From Nitrobacter sp047149785 (lineage in GTDB: Bacteria > Pseudomonadota > Alphaproteobacteria > Rhizobiales > Xanthobacteraceae), in contig NZ_BAAGBE010000001.1 in NCBI RefSeq assembly GCF_047149785.1, positions 496,001 to 560,000 of the forward strand: a stretch of DNA of 64,000 nt, read 5' to 3'. The stretch's first letter is position 1. Each line of letters opens with the position of its first letter. A program made the translations under genes and the position numbers. Positions 31,429 to 40,669 of the stretch are shown piece after piece. The notes beneath the pieces are model-generated. The model did not search any database and was not told where the DNA came from. It was given only the letters and a program-made list of their open reading frames with translations.

Positions 31429-33291
31429 ATGGTCTTCTGTCATCGTTTCCCGGCGTTTGGTGCAAGGGCAGCTCTTATGGGTGACTCTGCACAGGCGAGG
31501 CACGAAATGCGTTCGCGCCGTCGCGTGATCCTGCTGGCGAAGGCCGGCTGCCGTATCGGCTCCCTCTGGTTCTGTTCGGAGGAGCGCTGGAAGGCGCGGG
31601 CGTTGCTGGCCGGAGTGGTCGCGCTCAACCTTGCCGGCGTCGGCACGGCGGTGGCGTATAGCTATTGGAACGCAGCACTGTTCAACGCGCTCGGCGCCAG
31701 GGACTGGAATGCCTTCCTGTTCCAGCTCCTGGTGGTCTTCAGTTGTATTACTATCGTCAACGTTGTTCGTGCGTTTGGGAACGTCACGCTCAACAAATGG
31801 CTCACGATCCGCTGGCGGCGCTGGCTCACGGGACGCTATCTCGATGCCTGGCTCGCGGACGGCGCGCATTACCGGGTGCAGCTTGCCGGCGACGCGCCTG
31901 ACAATCCGGACCAGCGCATCGCCGAGGACGTCAACCTCTATGTCACCTATGCGATTTCGACCGGCCTCGGCTTTCTGACCACGCTGGTGACGCTGGCCTC
32001 CTTCGGCACCATCCTGGCGACGATTCCAGTCAACGCTCCGTTTGAGTTGATGGGCATCGCGCTCCCGATACCCGCGATTCTCGTCGTGATATCGTTCATC
32101 TTTGCGGGTCTCGGCACCTGGGTAACGCATCTCGTTGGCCGCTCGCTGGTCGGCCTCGATGCTACGCAACAGAAGGCTGAAGCTGACTTCCGCTTCTCGC
32201 TGGCGCGGCTGCGTGAGAACGCCGAGGAGGTGGCGCATTTCAGCGGCGAGGCGGCCGAGCGCGCCCAGCTTGACCGACGCTTCGGTGCCATCATCACCAA
32301 TTGGTACGCCTTGCTGTCGCGGCAGCGCTGGCTGAGCGCTGTCGCGACTGCGGTCAACGGCATTGCGAACATGTTTCCTTACATGATGTCGGTGCCGCTT
32401 TACTTCGCCGGCGCGATGCAACTCGGCGGCGTGACGCAGACCTCGGGGGTATTCCTGCGCGTCCGCTATGAACTCTCATTCCTGATGCGCAACTACACCG
32501 ATCTGACCTATTGGGGTTCGGTGATCGACCGGCTGTCGGGCTTCGAGGAGTCGCTTGCGACGCTGCAGGAGCACGCAGGCAGCCGGATCGCGCACACTGC
32601 ACACGATGATTGCGGCGCGGCGTTGCTCGCGCGCGATCTCGTGGTGCGGCGGCCGGACGGCGCTGCCATCGCCGCTGCCGCTTACTTCGCCTTGGCCCCT
32701 GGCGAGCGCGTGCTGATCCGCGGCCCCTCGGGCATCGGCAAGACCAGCCTGATACGGGCGCTGGCCGGGATCTGGCCGTTCGGCGAAGGCAGCGTGAGCG
32801 TTAAGCAGGGCGCGCGCCTGATGGCGCTGCCGCAACGCGGTTACCTGCCGCTCGGCGCACTGCGCGACGCGCTCGCTTATCCTGGCCTTGCCGGCACCAT
32901 CTCTGACGAGATGCTGCGCGACGCGCTGGTTGCAGTCGGGCTGTCGGCGCTTGCCGACCGGCTTGACGACGATATCGCATCCGCATCCGGCCTGTCCGGC
33001 GGCGAGCGGCAGCGCATCGCCTTCGCGCGCGCCCTGCTGCACCGGCCCGACATCCTGCTGCTCGACGAGGCGACCTCGGCGCTGGATGAGGAGTCCGAGG
33101 CCGGCCTCCATCGCCTGCTCGCGGAGCACCTTCCACTTGCGGCGATCCTGAACGCCGGGCACCGTGCCTCGCTCACCGCCTTTCATACCCGCACCATATA
33201 CCTCGCCCCAGGCGAAGACGGGTCGCGACTCGTCCGCCGTGCCGCCATCGACAGGTCGATCGCCATCGTTCGTGTTGCCGTCGCTGAATGA
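31429..33291 (+). CDS. SbmA/YddA-like ABC transporter, permease fused to ATPase, module 2
   Basis: About 620 residues. ATG 31,429 is used, with ATG 31,477 as an alternative; neither has a strong ribosome binding site. The membrane half carries the same SbmA-like blocks as the copy at 8,688 (WRRWLTGRYLDAWL, VTHLVGRSLVGLDATQQKAE). The ATPase half has GPSGIGKTSLIRALAG, LSGGERQRIAFARALL and ILLLDEATSALDEES. All catalytic motifs look intact. It sits 62 bases after the receptor and 32 bases before the tandem AAA gene, so the three are probably co-transcribed. Likely moves the receptor ligand across the inner membrane. Confidence 0.88.
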   Translation: MVFCHRFPAFGARAALMGDSAQARHEMRSRRRVILLAKAGCRIGSLWFCSEERWKARALLAGVVALNLAGVGTAVAYSYWNAALFNALGARDWNAFLFQLLVVFSCITIVNVVRAFGNVTLNKWLTIRWRRWLTGRYLDAWLADGAHYRVQLAGDAPDNPDQRIAEDVNLYVTYAISTGLGFLTTLVTLASFGTILATIPVNAPFELMGIALPIPAILVVISFIFAGLGTWVTHLVGRSLVGLDATQQKAEADFRFSLARLRENAEEVAHFSGEAAERAQLDRRFGAIITNWYALLSRQRWLSAVATAVNGIANMFPYMMSVPLYFAGAMQLGGVTQTSGVFLRVRYELSFLMRNYTDLTYWGSVIDRLSGFEESLATLQEHAGSRIAHTAHDDCGAALLARDLVVRRPDGAAIAAAAYFALAPGERVLIRGPSGIGKTSLIRALAGIWPFGEGSVSVKQGARLMALPQRGYLPLGALRDALAYPGLAGTISDEMLRDALVAVGLSALADRLDDDIASASGLSGGERQRIAFARALLHRPDILLLDEATSALDEESEAGLHRLLAEHLPLAAILNAGHRASLTAFHTRTIYLAPGEDGSRLVRRAAIDRSIAIVRVAVAE

Positions 33292-33323
33292 ACCCTGCCA
33301 AACCGACTGAAAGGACCACCTTC

Positions 33324-34913
33324 ATGAACCTGTCGATTCCATCTTCCATCTTCGCGCATGGCCATCCTTCCGCCGCCACGCCGGCCGAACTGTCGCCGAC
33401 CCAGGCTGCCGCCCTCGAGCGATTGCGCGAGAACGTTCGCAGCGTGCCTGTGACGGTGCTTCTCGGCGGTGTCGGGGCAGGCAAGACCACGTTGCTTAAC
33501 AGGCTGATCGAGGAATTCGGTGGCATCCGCATCGCCTGCCGCGACGTGTTGCAGGCTGCGGAAGGAGCGAACCATCCCGCCTATGAAGAAGGGCTGCACC
33601 GGGTGGTCGACGCCGCGCTCGACAAGGCCGACATCGTCTTTGTCGAGGACCTTGACCTGTTTTGCTTCACGAACAAGTTTGCAATGGCCTATCCGCGCCC
33701 GTACTATTTGAACACAACATTACAGGCGTTGTTGGAGACCGCCCGCGCCAAAGGCAAGCGGCTGGTGTTTACCGTCACAGATCGCCTTAAGCTGGTTCCC
33801 CAGCTCGACGGGCGCGCGGTGTTCCTGCCGCTCGGCGCGCTGACGCCGGACGACTACAGCTTTTTCCTGGAGCGGAATCTGGGCGTGGAACGAGCTAGGC
33901 AGCTCGACGTCAAGCGCATCTTCAGTTTCGCATCCAAGCTGTCGGTCTATCAGCTCAACGAGGTCTGTGCATTGATACGCGACGATGCCGCGGCCAATGA
34001 TCAGACCGTGCTCGACCTGCTCGACACCCGCATGCTGAGCAGCAACGTTTCGCTCGGCGAGGTCGCCAAGGTCGACTTCTCCAACCTCAAGGGCTTCAAG
34101 GAGATCGCCGAGAAACTGCAGACCTTCATCGTCAACCCGATGATGTTCGATTCCCGCTTCGCCGATCTCGGCCTGATGCCGAAGAAGGGCATTCTCCTTT
34201 ATGGCCCGCCCGGCACCGGCAAAACCAGCGTCGGCCGCGCGCTTGCGCACCGCATGAAGGGCAAGTTCTTCATGATCGACGGCACCATCTTCAGCGAGTC
34301 GCCGGACTCGTTCTACCCGAAGGTGCGGAACGTGTTCGACCAGGCCAAGCTCAGCACGCCGTCCGTGATCTTCATCGACGACGCCGACGTGCTGATGCAA
34401 AGCGAGCGGGTGCACGGATTGAACCGCTACCTTCTCACCATGCTCGACGGATTGGAGACGGAAACCGCCGGCAAGGTCGCGGTGATCCTGACCGCGATGG
34501 ACCCCAACCAGATGCCGGCGGCTTTGCTGCGCGCCGGCCGCGTCGAACTGTGGCTGGAGACCAAACTACCCGACGCGCGCGCCCGCCAGGAAATCCTCGA
34601 CAGCAACCTTGCCAAGCTGCCGGAAAGGCTCGGCGCTTATGACGTGGAGCGCGTCAAGGCCGCGACCGAAGGCTTCAATGCCGCCGATATCAGCCGCGTG
34701 GTGGCCGACGTCAAGGCACTCTACGTCGCCGATGTGATCCGCGACATCAAGCCGGCGACGCTCGACAGCTATTTCGACCGTGCCGCCGAAGAAATCCGCC
34801 GCACTAAGGAGCTGATCGCCTCGGCCCAGGCTGGCACGCTCGAAACCTCCGAGCCGCGCGGCAACTTCTACGGACCGAAGTCGCGGAAGCGGGTCGACCA
34901 GACCGTCGTCTGA
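33324..34913 (+). CDS. Tandem P-loop protein with C-terminal AAA+ domain, module 2
   Basis: 529 residues from ATG 33,324 (GAAAGGA upstream), exactly the length of the copy at 10,570. It has the same two P-loops (GGVGAGKTTLLNRL and YGPPGTGKTSVGRAL), the same FIDDADVL Walker B and LLRAGRVELWLETKLPD sensor-2 region. The C-terminal halves are nearly identical; most changes fall in residues 40-210. Two copies of unchanged length and catalytic motifs argue for selected function. Homology to module 1 continues for about 65 bases past the stop codon (shared GGCATCGAT region). Confidence 0.85.
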   Translation: MNLSIPSSIFAHGHPSAATPAELSPTQAAALERLRENVRSVPVTVLLGGVGAGKTTLLNRLIEEFGGIRIACRDVLQAAEGANHPAYEEGLHRVVDAALDKADIVFVEDLDLFCFTNKFAMAYPRPYYLNTTLQALLETARAKGKRLVFTVTDRLKLVPQLDGRAVFLPLGALTPDDYSFFLERNLGVERARQLDVKRIFSFASKLSVYQLNEVCALIRDDAAANDQTVLDLLDTRMLSSNVSLGEVAKVDFSNLKGFKEIAEKLQTFIVNPMMFDSRFADLGLMPKKGILLYGPPGTGKTSVGRALAHRMKGKFFMIDGTIFSESPDSFYPKVRNVFDQAKLSTPSVIFIDDADVLMQSERVHGLNRYLLTMLDGLETETAGKVAVILTAMDPNQMPAALLRAGRVELWLETKLPDARARQEILDSNLAKLPERLGAYDVERVKAATEGFNAADISRVVADVKALYVADVIRDIKPATLDSYFDRAAEEIRRTKELIASAQAGTLETSEPRGNFYGPKSRKRVDQTVV

Positions 34914-35072
34914 ATTCAGTAAGACACGATGTCCGGCTTGCCCAGGCAACGCCGGCATCGATGGCTGTGAGTGCCCTGCTGGGAGGCTGTTTGGTTTGAT
35001 GCTGGCGTTAAGGCTGCGCCGCTCGGTCTAGTCGTAGCGCTGGCGAGTCCATAGGAACGAGGAACGCGAATA

Positions 35073-36188
35073 ATGACGGGATTTGCAACAGGGGCGACAC
35101 GTCTGGGGTTTGTCGTCATGCTCGCCGTTCTTGCTGCTGTGACGCAGGCAGGAGCGCAGCAGCAGAACGGCAACAGCGCTAGTTCTGCAACGCCGATGTC
35201 ATCGACGCCATCGGCGATCACGCCTGGGCCAGCGCCTGTTGTCGCGCCGCAAAGTCTAACAACAACATCGCCTGCATCGGACGCGGCGGCGACCGCTGCG
35301 CCAGCATTCGGCGAAACGTCGGCGTCACCGGCGCCTGTTGGTGCCTCGCAGCAGTTTCCGCCTGCATCATCCCCCACGTCTGACTCGACTGAAGCGGGTG
35401 CGCTGCCGGCTCGATCTGTGTCCGCATCTGCTCCGTCTGTGGCGTCGGCGTCACCTTCTACGCTGCCGCAAGACCTCTCGCCGTGGGGGATGTTAATGCA
35501 GGCGGACGTGGTTGTGAAGGCGGTGATGATCGGGCTTGCGTTCGCCTCGCTGGTGACGTGGACGATCTGGCTGGCGCGGGGGCTGGAGCTTGCGGCGACG
35601 CGGCGGCGGGCGCAGAGCTGCGTGCGCAAGCTGATGCGCGCGGACAGTCTTGGAGCGGCGCGCGCCGCGATCGCGGAAGGCTGGACCGGCAAGGGCCCGG
35701 TGGCGGAACTGATGGCGGCGGCGGAGCGCGAATGCAGCCGTTCGAACGATCTGTCGGCGGAAGGCATCAAGGAGCGCCTCGCCATCGCGCTGTCGCGGAT
35801 CGAGGCGAAAGCGGGCCGCGACATCGCCCGCGGCACCGGGCTTCTGGCGACGATCGGCGCGACCGCGCCCTTCGTCGGCCTGTTCGGCACGGTGTGGGGG
35901 ATCATGAACGCCTTCATCGGCATCTCCCATTCCCGGACCACCAATCTTGCGGTGGTGGCGCCGGGCATCGCCGAGGCGCTGCTCGCCACCGCGCTCGGTC
36001 TTGTGGCCGCGATCCCGGCGGTGATCATCTACAACGTGTTCGCGCGCGCGCTGGCGAGCTACCGGGCGCTGCTGTCGGACGCCTCCGGCGAGATCGTCCA
36101 GCACATCTCGCGCGACCTGGAGCGGCAGGCGCGGGGACTGGTCTCCTCCGTGGTGCCGCTGTCGCGCGCCCGCCCCGCCGCGGAGTGA
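35073..36188 (+). CDS. exbB: ExbB, TonB-system motor protein
   Basis: 371 residues, longer than E. coli ExbB because of a signal peptide (ending near TQAGAQ) and a Ser/Ala/Thr/Pro-rich stretch to about residue 135. Three membrane segments follow, with the conserved block GTGLLATIGATAPFVGLFGT near residue 255 and the ALGLVAAIPAVIIYN helix. ExbB forms the proton-driven stator with ExbD. The extended periplasmic N-terminus is common in alphaproteobacteria. It begins 159 bases after the tandem AAA gene and is followed after six bases by exbD. Confidence 0.93.
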   Translation: MTGFATGATRLGFVVMLAVLAAVTQAGAQQQNGNSASSATPMSSTPSAITPGPAPVVAPQSLTTTSPASDAAATAAPAFGETSASPAPVGASQQFPPASSPTSDSTEAGALPARSVSASAPSVASASPSTLPQDLSPWGMLMQADVVVKAVMIGLAFASLVTWTIWLARGLELAATRRRAQSCVRKLMRADSLGAARAAIAEGWTGKGPVAELMAAAERECSRSNDLSAEGIKERLAIALSRIEAKAGRDIARGTGLLATIGATAPFVGLFGTVWGIMNAFIGISHSRTTNLAVVAPGIAEALLATALGLVAAIPAVIIYNVFARALASYRALLSDASGEIVQHISRDLERQARGLVSSVVPLSRARPAAE

Positions 36189-36194
36189 TGCGCC

Positions 36195-36659
36195 ATGGCG
36201 GTATCGCTCAAGAACCTGCAGGACGGCGGCATCGACGAGCTGAGCGAGATCAACGTCACGCCCTTCATCGACGTGATGCTGGTGCTCTTGATCATCTTCA
36301 TGGTGGCGGCGCCTTTGTCGACCGTGGACGTCGCGGTCGACCTGCCGGTGTCGAACGCGCAGCCGCAGCCGCGCCCGGACAAGCCGGTGTTCCTGACCGT
36401 GAAGCAGGACCTGACGCTGGCGCTCGGCAATGACGAGGTGCCGCGCAACGCATTGCAGGCGACGCTCGATCAGCAGACCGGCAACGACCGCGAGCAGCGG
36501 GTGTTCCTGCGCGCCGACGGGACGGTGGCCTACAGCGAGTTGATGGCCGTGATGAACCTGTTGCGCGGCGCCGGCTATCTCAAGATCGCGCTGGTGGGGC
36601 TGGAGGATACCGGGCAGGGGGCCGATCCTCCTGCGCCGGTGGCGGCGACGCAGCCATGA
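36195..36659 (+). CDS. exbD: ExbD, TonB-system motor protein
   Basis: 154 residues with a cytoplasmic N-terminus (DELSEINVTP), one membrane helix starting PFIDVMLVLLIIFMVAAPLS and a periplasmic domain. Asp26 in that helix matches the proton-carrying Asp of ExbD. Start and stop are tightly packed: six bases after exbB and a four-base overlap with tonB. Complete. Confidence 0.94.
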   Translation: MAVSLKNLQDGGIDELSEINVTPFIDVMLVLLIIFMVAAPLSTVDVAVDLPVSNAQPQPRPDKPVFLTVKQDLTLALGNDEVPRNALQATLDQQTGNDREQRVFLRADGTVAYSELMAVMNLLRGAGYLKIALVGLEDTGQGADPPAPVAATQP

Positions 36660-37465
36660 AGATCGACTGGCGCGATCCGGACGGGCGGGCGCAAGGCACG
36701 GTCAGCGCGACCGCGGCGCTGCGCTGGACCGCGGCCGGGTTCGCCGTGGTTGCGCTGCATGCCGGCGGCATCTGGCTGGCGCTGAACTGGCCGGCCGCGG
36801 CCGAGCCGCCCGGCGATCCGCCGGCCGCGATCATGATGGAGCTCGCGCCGCTCGCGGTCGCGCCCGAGGTGCCGCAGCAGGACATCGCGCCGGGGCCGCA
36901 GATGGACGAGGCCGAGGACCAGCCGGAACCGGAGAAGCCGGTTGAGGAGAAGGTCGAGCCAGAGCCTGAACTGAAGCCGGTGAAGACCAAGATCAAGCCG
37001 CCCGAGCTGCCGAAGTTGGAGAAGGCGGAAGTGGTGCTGCCGCCCATGGAGCGGCCGAAACCGAAACCGAAGAAAAAGCTGAAGAAGAAAAAACAGAAGA
37101 AGGCGCCGCGCACCACCGCGCCGCCGAACTCGCAGGTGCAACGTGCGGACCGTGCTGCTGCGCCAGCCGAAGGCATGGAATCGTCGATGTCGCCGGCCTC
37201 GTGGAAGGGCGCACTGATGGCCCATCTCAACCGTTACAAACGCTTCCCGCCAGGTGCAGCCAGCACCGGCATCGCCATGGTCGCGTTCACGATCGACCGT
37301 TCGGGTCGCGTACTTTCCGCGCGTCTGGTGCGCTCGGCCGGCGACGGCGCGCTCGATACTGAAGCCGTGTCCTTGCCGCGCCGCGCCAGCCCCGTTCCCG
37401 CCCCGCCGCCCAACATCGGCGGCGGCTCGATCACGCTCGCCGTCCCCATCAGGTTCACACGATGA
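36656..37465 (+). CDS. tonB: TonB energy transducer
   Basis: 269 residues. One N-terminal membrane helix (about residues 22-46), a Glu/Pro then Lys/Pro-rich spacer across the periplasm (EKPVEEKVEPEPELKP; KPKPKKKLKKKKQKKAP) and a C-terminal TonB domain (WKGALMAHLNRYKRFPPGAA, TIDRSGRVLSARLVRSAGDG) that contacts receptor TonB boxes. It ends the exbB-exbD-tonB operon. Having a dedicated TonB beside module 2 makes the uptake route self-contained from outer membrane to cytoplasm. Confidence 0.93.
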   Translation: MKIDWRDPDGRAQGTVSATAALRWTAAGFAVVALHAGGIWLALNWPAAAEPPGDPPAAIMMELAPLAVAPEVPQQDIAPGPQMDEAEDQPEPEKPVEEKVEPEPELKPVKTKIKPPELPKLEKAEVVLPPMERPKPKPKKKLKKKKQKKAPRTTAPPNSQVQRADRAAAPAEGMESSMSPASWKGALMAHLNRYKRFPPGAASTGIAMVAFTIDRSGRVLSARLVRSAGDGALDTEAVSLPRRASPVPAPPPNIGGGSITLAVPIRFTR

Positions 37466-38261
37466 CCCCCTTCAAACGTCCATCGTCCGCTTCCCTCGCC
37501 GCGCTCGCAACTGCGCCGCATCTGCGTGACCAAGTTGCGATTCTGTGCATGATTAACTTCGATCATGTGATAATTGAAAAAAGACCTAGTGGATATCAAC
37601 ACAGAGAACGCGCGCATCTTAGCTCACAAGATCAAAAAAGCCCCAGCGCGGCTTACTCGCCATACCTCAGATGGCGCCGGTCATGCCGCTAATCTTGGGA
37701 CGACTTGTTCTATCAATCGTAAGAATTGGTAACTGGCCATTTCCACAGATACCGGCGGTTCCCCGCTTTGAGGGGAGTCGAATCTATTCGCAGGGATCGG
37801 GGGGTGTAACGCTTCCCCGCAATCACTCACTGCGATCCGCAGAGAGCGATCCCAACCATTGCTCCTTGCCCGAGGGTAAAGGAGGCGCCAAGGCTGGAGG
37901 AAGACCGCCCCAGTTTCGCCCCAGAAACCATGACGATAGACGTCGATGGATGCGATCGAACGGCAACAAACTGCAAGAAAATCAACGCCCGGGCGTTTTT
38001 CCCCGGCGCTCATAACGGTCTGGTTGCAGGTTCGAGTCCTGCCGGGCCCACCAGTAAAATCTGATAGTTGCCACTACCGCTACGCGCCGCGTGTGCCCCA
38101 CCGTCCCGGTTATCGCTCCATATTGCGGCGTCCGATCTTTTCAGCCATTTTGTCGCGTGGCTCGCCCTGGGATGGCGGCGTTACTTGACGACGGGTTCGC
38201 GTGCGAGACTTTCACCCGGGTAACGTAAAAAAGCTCTCGCCAGTTTCGCGGCGGAGACCGG
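37466..38261. other. Gene-poor region holding the probable element boundary
   Basis: About 800 bases with no convincing gene. A TTG frame at 37,577 gives a 51-residue product (KKDLVDINTENARILAHKIK) of unknown type and weak support. AACGCCCGGGCGTT followed by TTT at 37,984-38,000 could form a short hairpin. The 3' tRNA fragment at 38,009-38,053 is the main feature. The 208 bases after it show nothing recognisable. Confidence 0.55.
38009..38053 (+). other. 3' fragment of a CAT-anticodon tRNA gene, probable att site
   Basis: The stretch begins GCTCATAACGG (anticodon loop with CAT), continues with the T arm GCAGG-TTCGAGT-CCTGC and ends CGGGCCCACCA, that is, an acceptor strand plus CCA. The matching 5' acceptor strand and D arm are absent upstream, so this is not a whole tRNA. 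Integrases of conjugative elements typically use tRNA 3' ends and leave such a fragment at the far end. Its orientation implies the element lies to the left, with the intact tRNA beyond the left window edge. Confidence 0.7.
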
Positions 38262-39440
38262 TCACCACATCTGACGATAGTCGGGAAATTTCCGCAGCGT
38301 CGTGTCATAGCGCGCCGGAACGATCCATGGCAGCGCCTGCCGCATGATCCGGTTGGCGGTCGGCGAGACGTGCCGTACATAAAGATCGATCGGGTCCAGC
38401 CGATGGCGCAGGTGCAGCTTGGGATCGTAATTCAGTCCGCTGCTGCGGAAACGCTTGTAGCCATGTGTCATCGCCCAGGCGATCACGTCTCGAGAAATGT
38501 AGTGATAGAGATGGAGGTCGAGGGCGAAGTCGTAATCGAGGCCGATATATTCGGCGAAGATATCCTCGCCCTCCACCATGCACAGCGCGAAGGCCATCAG
38601 GGTATTTCCGCGATACCAGATGAAGAAACGAGTCTTGTCACTCATCTCGCAGCCGAGACGACGGAAGTAGTCCTTGGTCAGCTTCTCGAAATGAAAGTGC
38701 GAGCGCTCGTAGGTCTGCAGATAGAGCGGATAGAGCTCGTCGATGAAGCTCGCCGCGTTATCGGTTACCGTCATTTCAAGGTCGGACCTCTCGGCGGCAT
38801 GGAATTTCTTGCGCAGATCACGGCGCGTCTTCGCGCTTAATGCGCTCTGCATGTAGTCATCGAAACTGTTGTAGTCGATGTCGAGCGTAGTCATCGGCAT
38901 GCTTGGCGCGCGACCGAACCCCTCACGCTCGAAATACGCCAGGTCGCGGCGATCATTGCGTGGAAATTCCTTGAGAACAATCATCTGTGCGCCCAACGCA
39001 TGCGCCTGTGCAACGATATTTTGCGCCAGGGCCCTGGCGACGGCCGCGGACGAAAGATACGCACTGGCCGCAAGATGCCCTTCGCCCGCCGTGCAACCGA
39101 GCATCAACGTACGCAGTTTCAAAAAACGTGGATAGCGGCAGCGGATACGTCCGACGAGCGACGAACGATCGGGCTTGATGCCTTCCAGCACGTCCTGGTC
39201 GAGCAGGAAATATGGTTGCACCGCCAGCACGCGGCCTGACGGATCGCGGATCGCGAAACAGCCGTACTCGAAGTGATCGCGGACCGTGTCCGCAATGATC
39301 TCGTAATAGCGGTGATCCTTGCGCTGGCCGGCGAAGGCGATCCGCCACGCCTCGCAGGTTCGCAGCTCGTCGCGGCCGATCGGCGCGACCGAAAGGAATT
39401 CAGGATCGGGTATGCGCCGTTCCAACCTATGTCCGCCCAA
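38262..39440 (-). CDS. GNAT/FemAB-like acyltransferase (peptidogalycan biosynthesis type)
   Basis: Up to 392 residues; the start is uncertain (TTG 39,440 or TTG 39,425, no strong ribosome binding site). The C-terminal half has the acyl-CoA N-acyltransferase pattern seen in FemAB/DUF482-like proteins (SAKTRRDLRKKFHAAERSDL, ELYPLYLQTYERSHFHFEKL, RNTLMAFALCMVEGE-type strand, FRSSGLNYDPKLHLRHRL). Relatives are often near envelope or exopolysaccharide genes, but no such neighbours are present. The first chromosomal gene after the putative att site. Substrate unknown. Confidence 0.7.
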   Translation of the reverse strand: MGGHRLERRIPDPEFLSVAPIGRDELRTCEAWRIAFAGQRKDHRYYEIIADTVRDHFEYGCFAIRDPSGRVLAVQPYFLLDQDVLEGIKPDRSSLVGRIRCRYPRFLKLRTLMLGCTAGEGHLAASAYLSSAAVARALAQNIVAQAHALGAQMIVLKEFPRNDRRDLAYFEREGFGRAPSMPMTTLDIDYNSFDDYMQSALSAKTRRDLRKKFHAAERSDLEMTVTDNAASFIDELYPLYLQTYERSHFHFEKLTKDYFRRLGCEMSDKTRFFIWYRGNTLMAFALCMVEGEDIFAEYIGLDYDFALDLHLYHYISRDVIAWAMTHGYKRFRSSGLNYDPKLHLRHRLDPIDLYVRHVSPTANRIMRQALPWIVPARYDTTLRKFPDYRQMW

Positions 39441-39672
39441 CCTACGTCCGCCTGTTCAAGGCTCCTAAGATGCCGATGAGCGCTCTGAAGGCCGTCACCG
39501 GCGTCAAAGGGACGAGCAATGGCCTTGCGGCCCCAAAGCATATCAGAACGAAAAGGGTGACGGAGCAAATCCGCGTGAAGCTTTCAGATCAGCATGACAT
39601 GGTCAAGCTACGCTTCCCGTTTCGGGGAATCGGGAAACAAATAAGGGGTCGATCATCGACCCCGACGATTTC

Positions 39673-40032
39673 CTAAGTAAGGCGGCCGTAGTAGTCGTCG
39701 ACCGCCTTGGTGCTGCCCGGCTCTTCCCAGTCCCAGCCGCTCTCGGACGCGTACCTCGGCGCGCGGTTGAGCTGGTCTACGGTAAGCCCGGTGCGATAGC
39801 CTCCCACCCGGGTGTCGTATTTCAAGGCGTTCCAGGGCAGCGGATAATGATCGTTGCCGATCCCCAGGAATCCGCCGAAACCCAGCACTGCATACGATAC
39901 GCGCCCGCTGGTCTTCTCGATCATGACGCGCTCGATCGTTCCGATCTCACGGTCGTCGGCGCCGTAGACCGCGGTTCCTGCAACCTTGTCGCTGCCGATC
40001 AGCGTGCTTGTTTCTCTCGCTTCGGTGGCCAT
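39673..40032 (-). CDS. PRC-barrel domain protein
   Basis: 119 residues from ATG 40,032, which has AAAGGAGA six bases upstream. The product contains a PRC-barrel (TLIGSDKVAGTAVYGADDRE, IGTIERVMIEKTSGRVSYAV, LGIGNDHYPLPWNALKYD) and a short charged end. The frame is open to 40,197 and would add a membrane helix (MSRYFIIVIASGLIVLIALL), but the internal ribosome binding site argues for the shorter protein. PRC-barrel proteins of this size are common, often stress-induced, in rhizobia. Function unknown. Confidence 0.8.
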   Translation of the reverse strand: MATEARETSTLIGSDKVAGTAVYGADDREIGTIERVMIEKTSGRVSYAVLGFGGFLGIGNDHYPLPWNALKYDTRVGGYRTGLTVDQLNRAPRYASESGWDWEEPGSTKAVDDYYGRLT

Positions 40033-40245
40033 GCATTCTCCTTTCGGTGGGATATAGAAGCGGCTGGCGTGGTAAATGTTCCCGGCACGAGAAGCTCTGT
40101 CCGGCACGCGCGCCGTATGAAAAGAAAGAAGCAACAGCAGCAACGCGATCAGTACGATCAAGCCGCTCGCTATAACGATGATGAAATAACGCGACATATA
40201 TTGCCAACGCCGCCGCTAAAAATTCGTTTCGGCTTGCGGCCCGGA

Positions 40246-40443
40246 CTATTTGGGCGGCTGCAGTTCCGGCGAGTTTGCCCATTTGTAAAGCGTCGCAGCA
40301 GCCCGGGCCTTGTCAATTTTATTCAGCAGATCGTCTCGTTCCGGTCCGGGCGGAAGTGAGCCGGCCTTGCCGCTTGCATCGGAGATGAAGTCAAAAAGGC
40401 GCTGATCTTGAAACGGTTTTTTGAAACAATTTCGTATGCCCAT
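40246..40443 (-). CDS. Small conserved-type hypothetical protein (65 aa)
   Basis: Starts at ATG 40,443 with AAAGGAG six bases upstream. The product (MGIRNCFKKPFQDQRLFDFI, then SLPPGPERDDLLNKIDKARA) is soluble and helical with no recognised domain. Similar small proteins ending in WANSPELQPPK-like motifs are, as I recall, common in Bradyrhizobium. Same strand as the PRC-barrel gene. Confidence 0.55.
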   Translation of the reverse strand: MGIRNCFKKPFQDQRLFDFISDASGKAGSLPPGPERDDLLNKIDKARAAATLYKWANSPELQPPK

Positions 40444-40669
40444 GGCGCGCTCCTTTCCGTGGGAGGAAGGCGGGAGCGCAACCGGCGTTCTCATCACCGG
40501 TGGATACCTAGAGCCTTGCGGTGACGCAGGGCCAATGTACGGCGCCACTTATCGTTCCAAAGTTTTCCTGCGGGATTGTTGCAGGTACAGGAGGAAAGGC
40601 TTTCCCAGACAGGAACATGTGGTCCGTCTCTTCGTTGGCGTTCCTTCGTTGGTTCGGATGGAGCAAGAC

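Noticed and set aside
28901..34913. Methanobactin (copper peptide) import system
   Set aside because: FecIR, a TonB receptor and a peptide-type transporter fit loosely, but no precursor peptide or biosynthesis gene is visible, and the operators are ModE-like rather than copper-responsive.
38001..38053. A complete tRNA gene
   Set aside because: Only anticodon loop, T arm and acceptor 3' strand are present; the upstream bases do not supply a D arm or the GGGCCCG-type 5' strand.
39673..40197. Membrane-anchored version of the PRC-barrel protein
   Set aside because: The extended frame adds a helix, but a strong ribosome binding site directly before ATG 40,032 supports the shorter soluble form.
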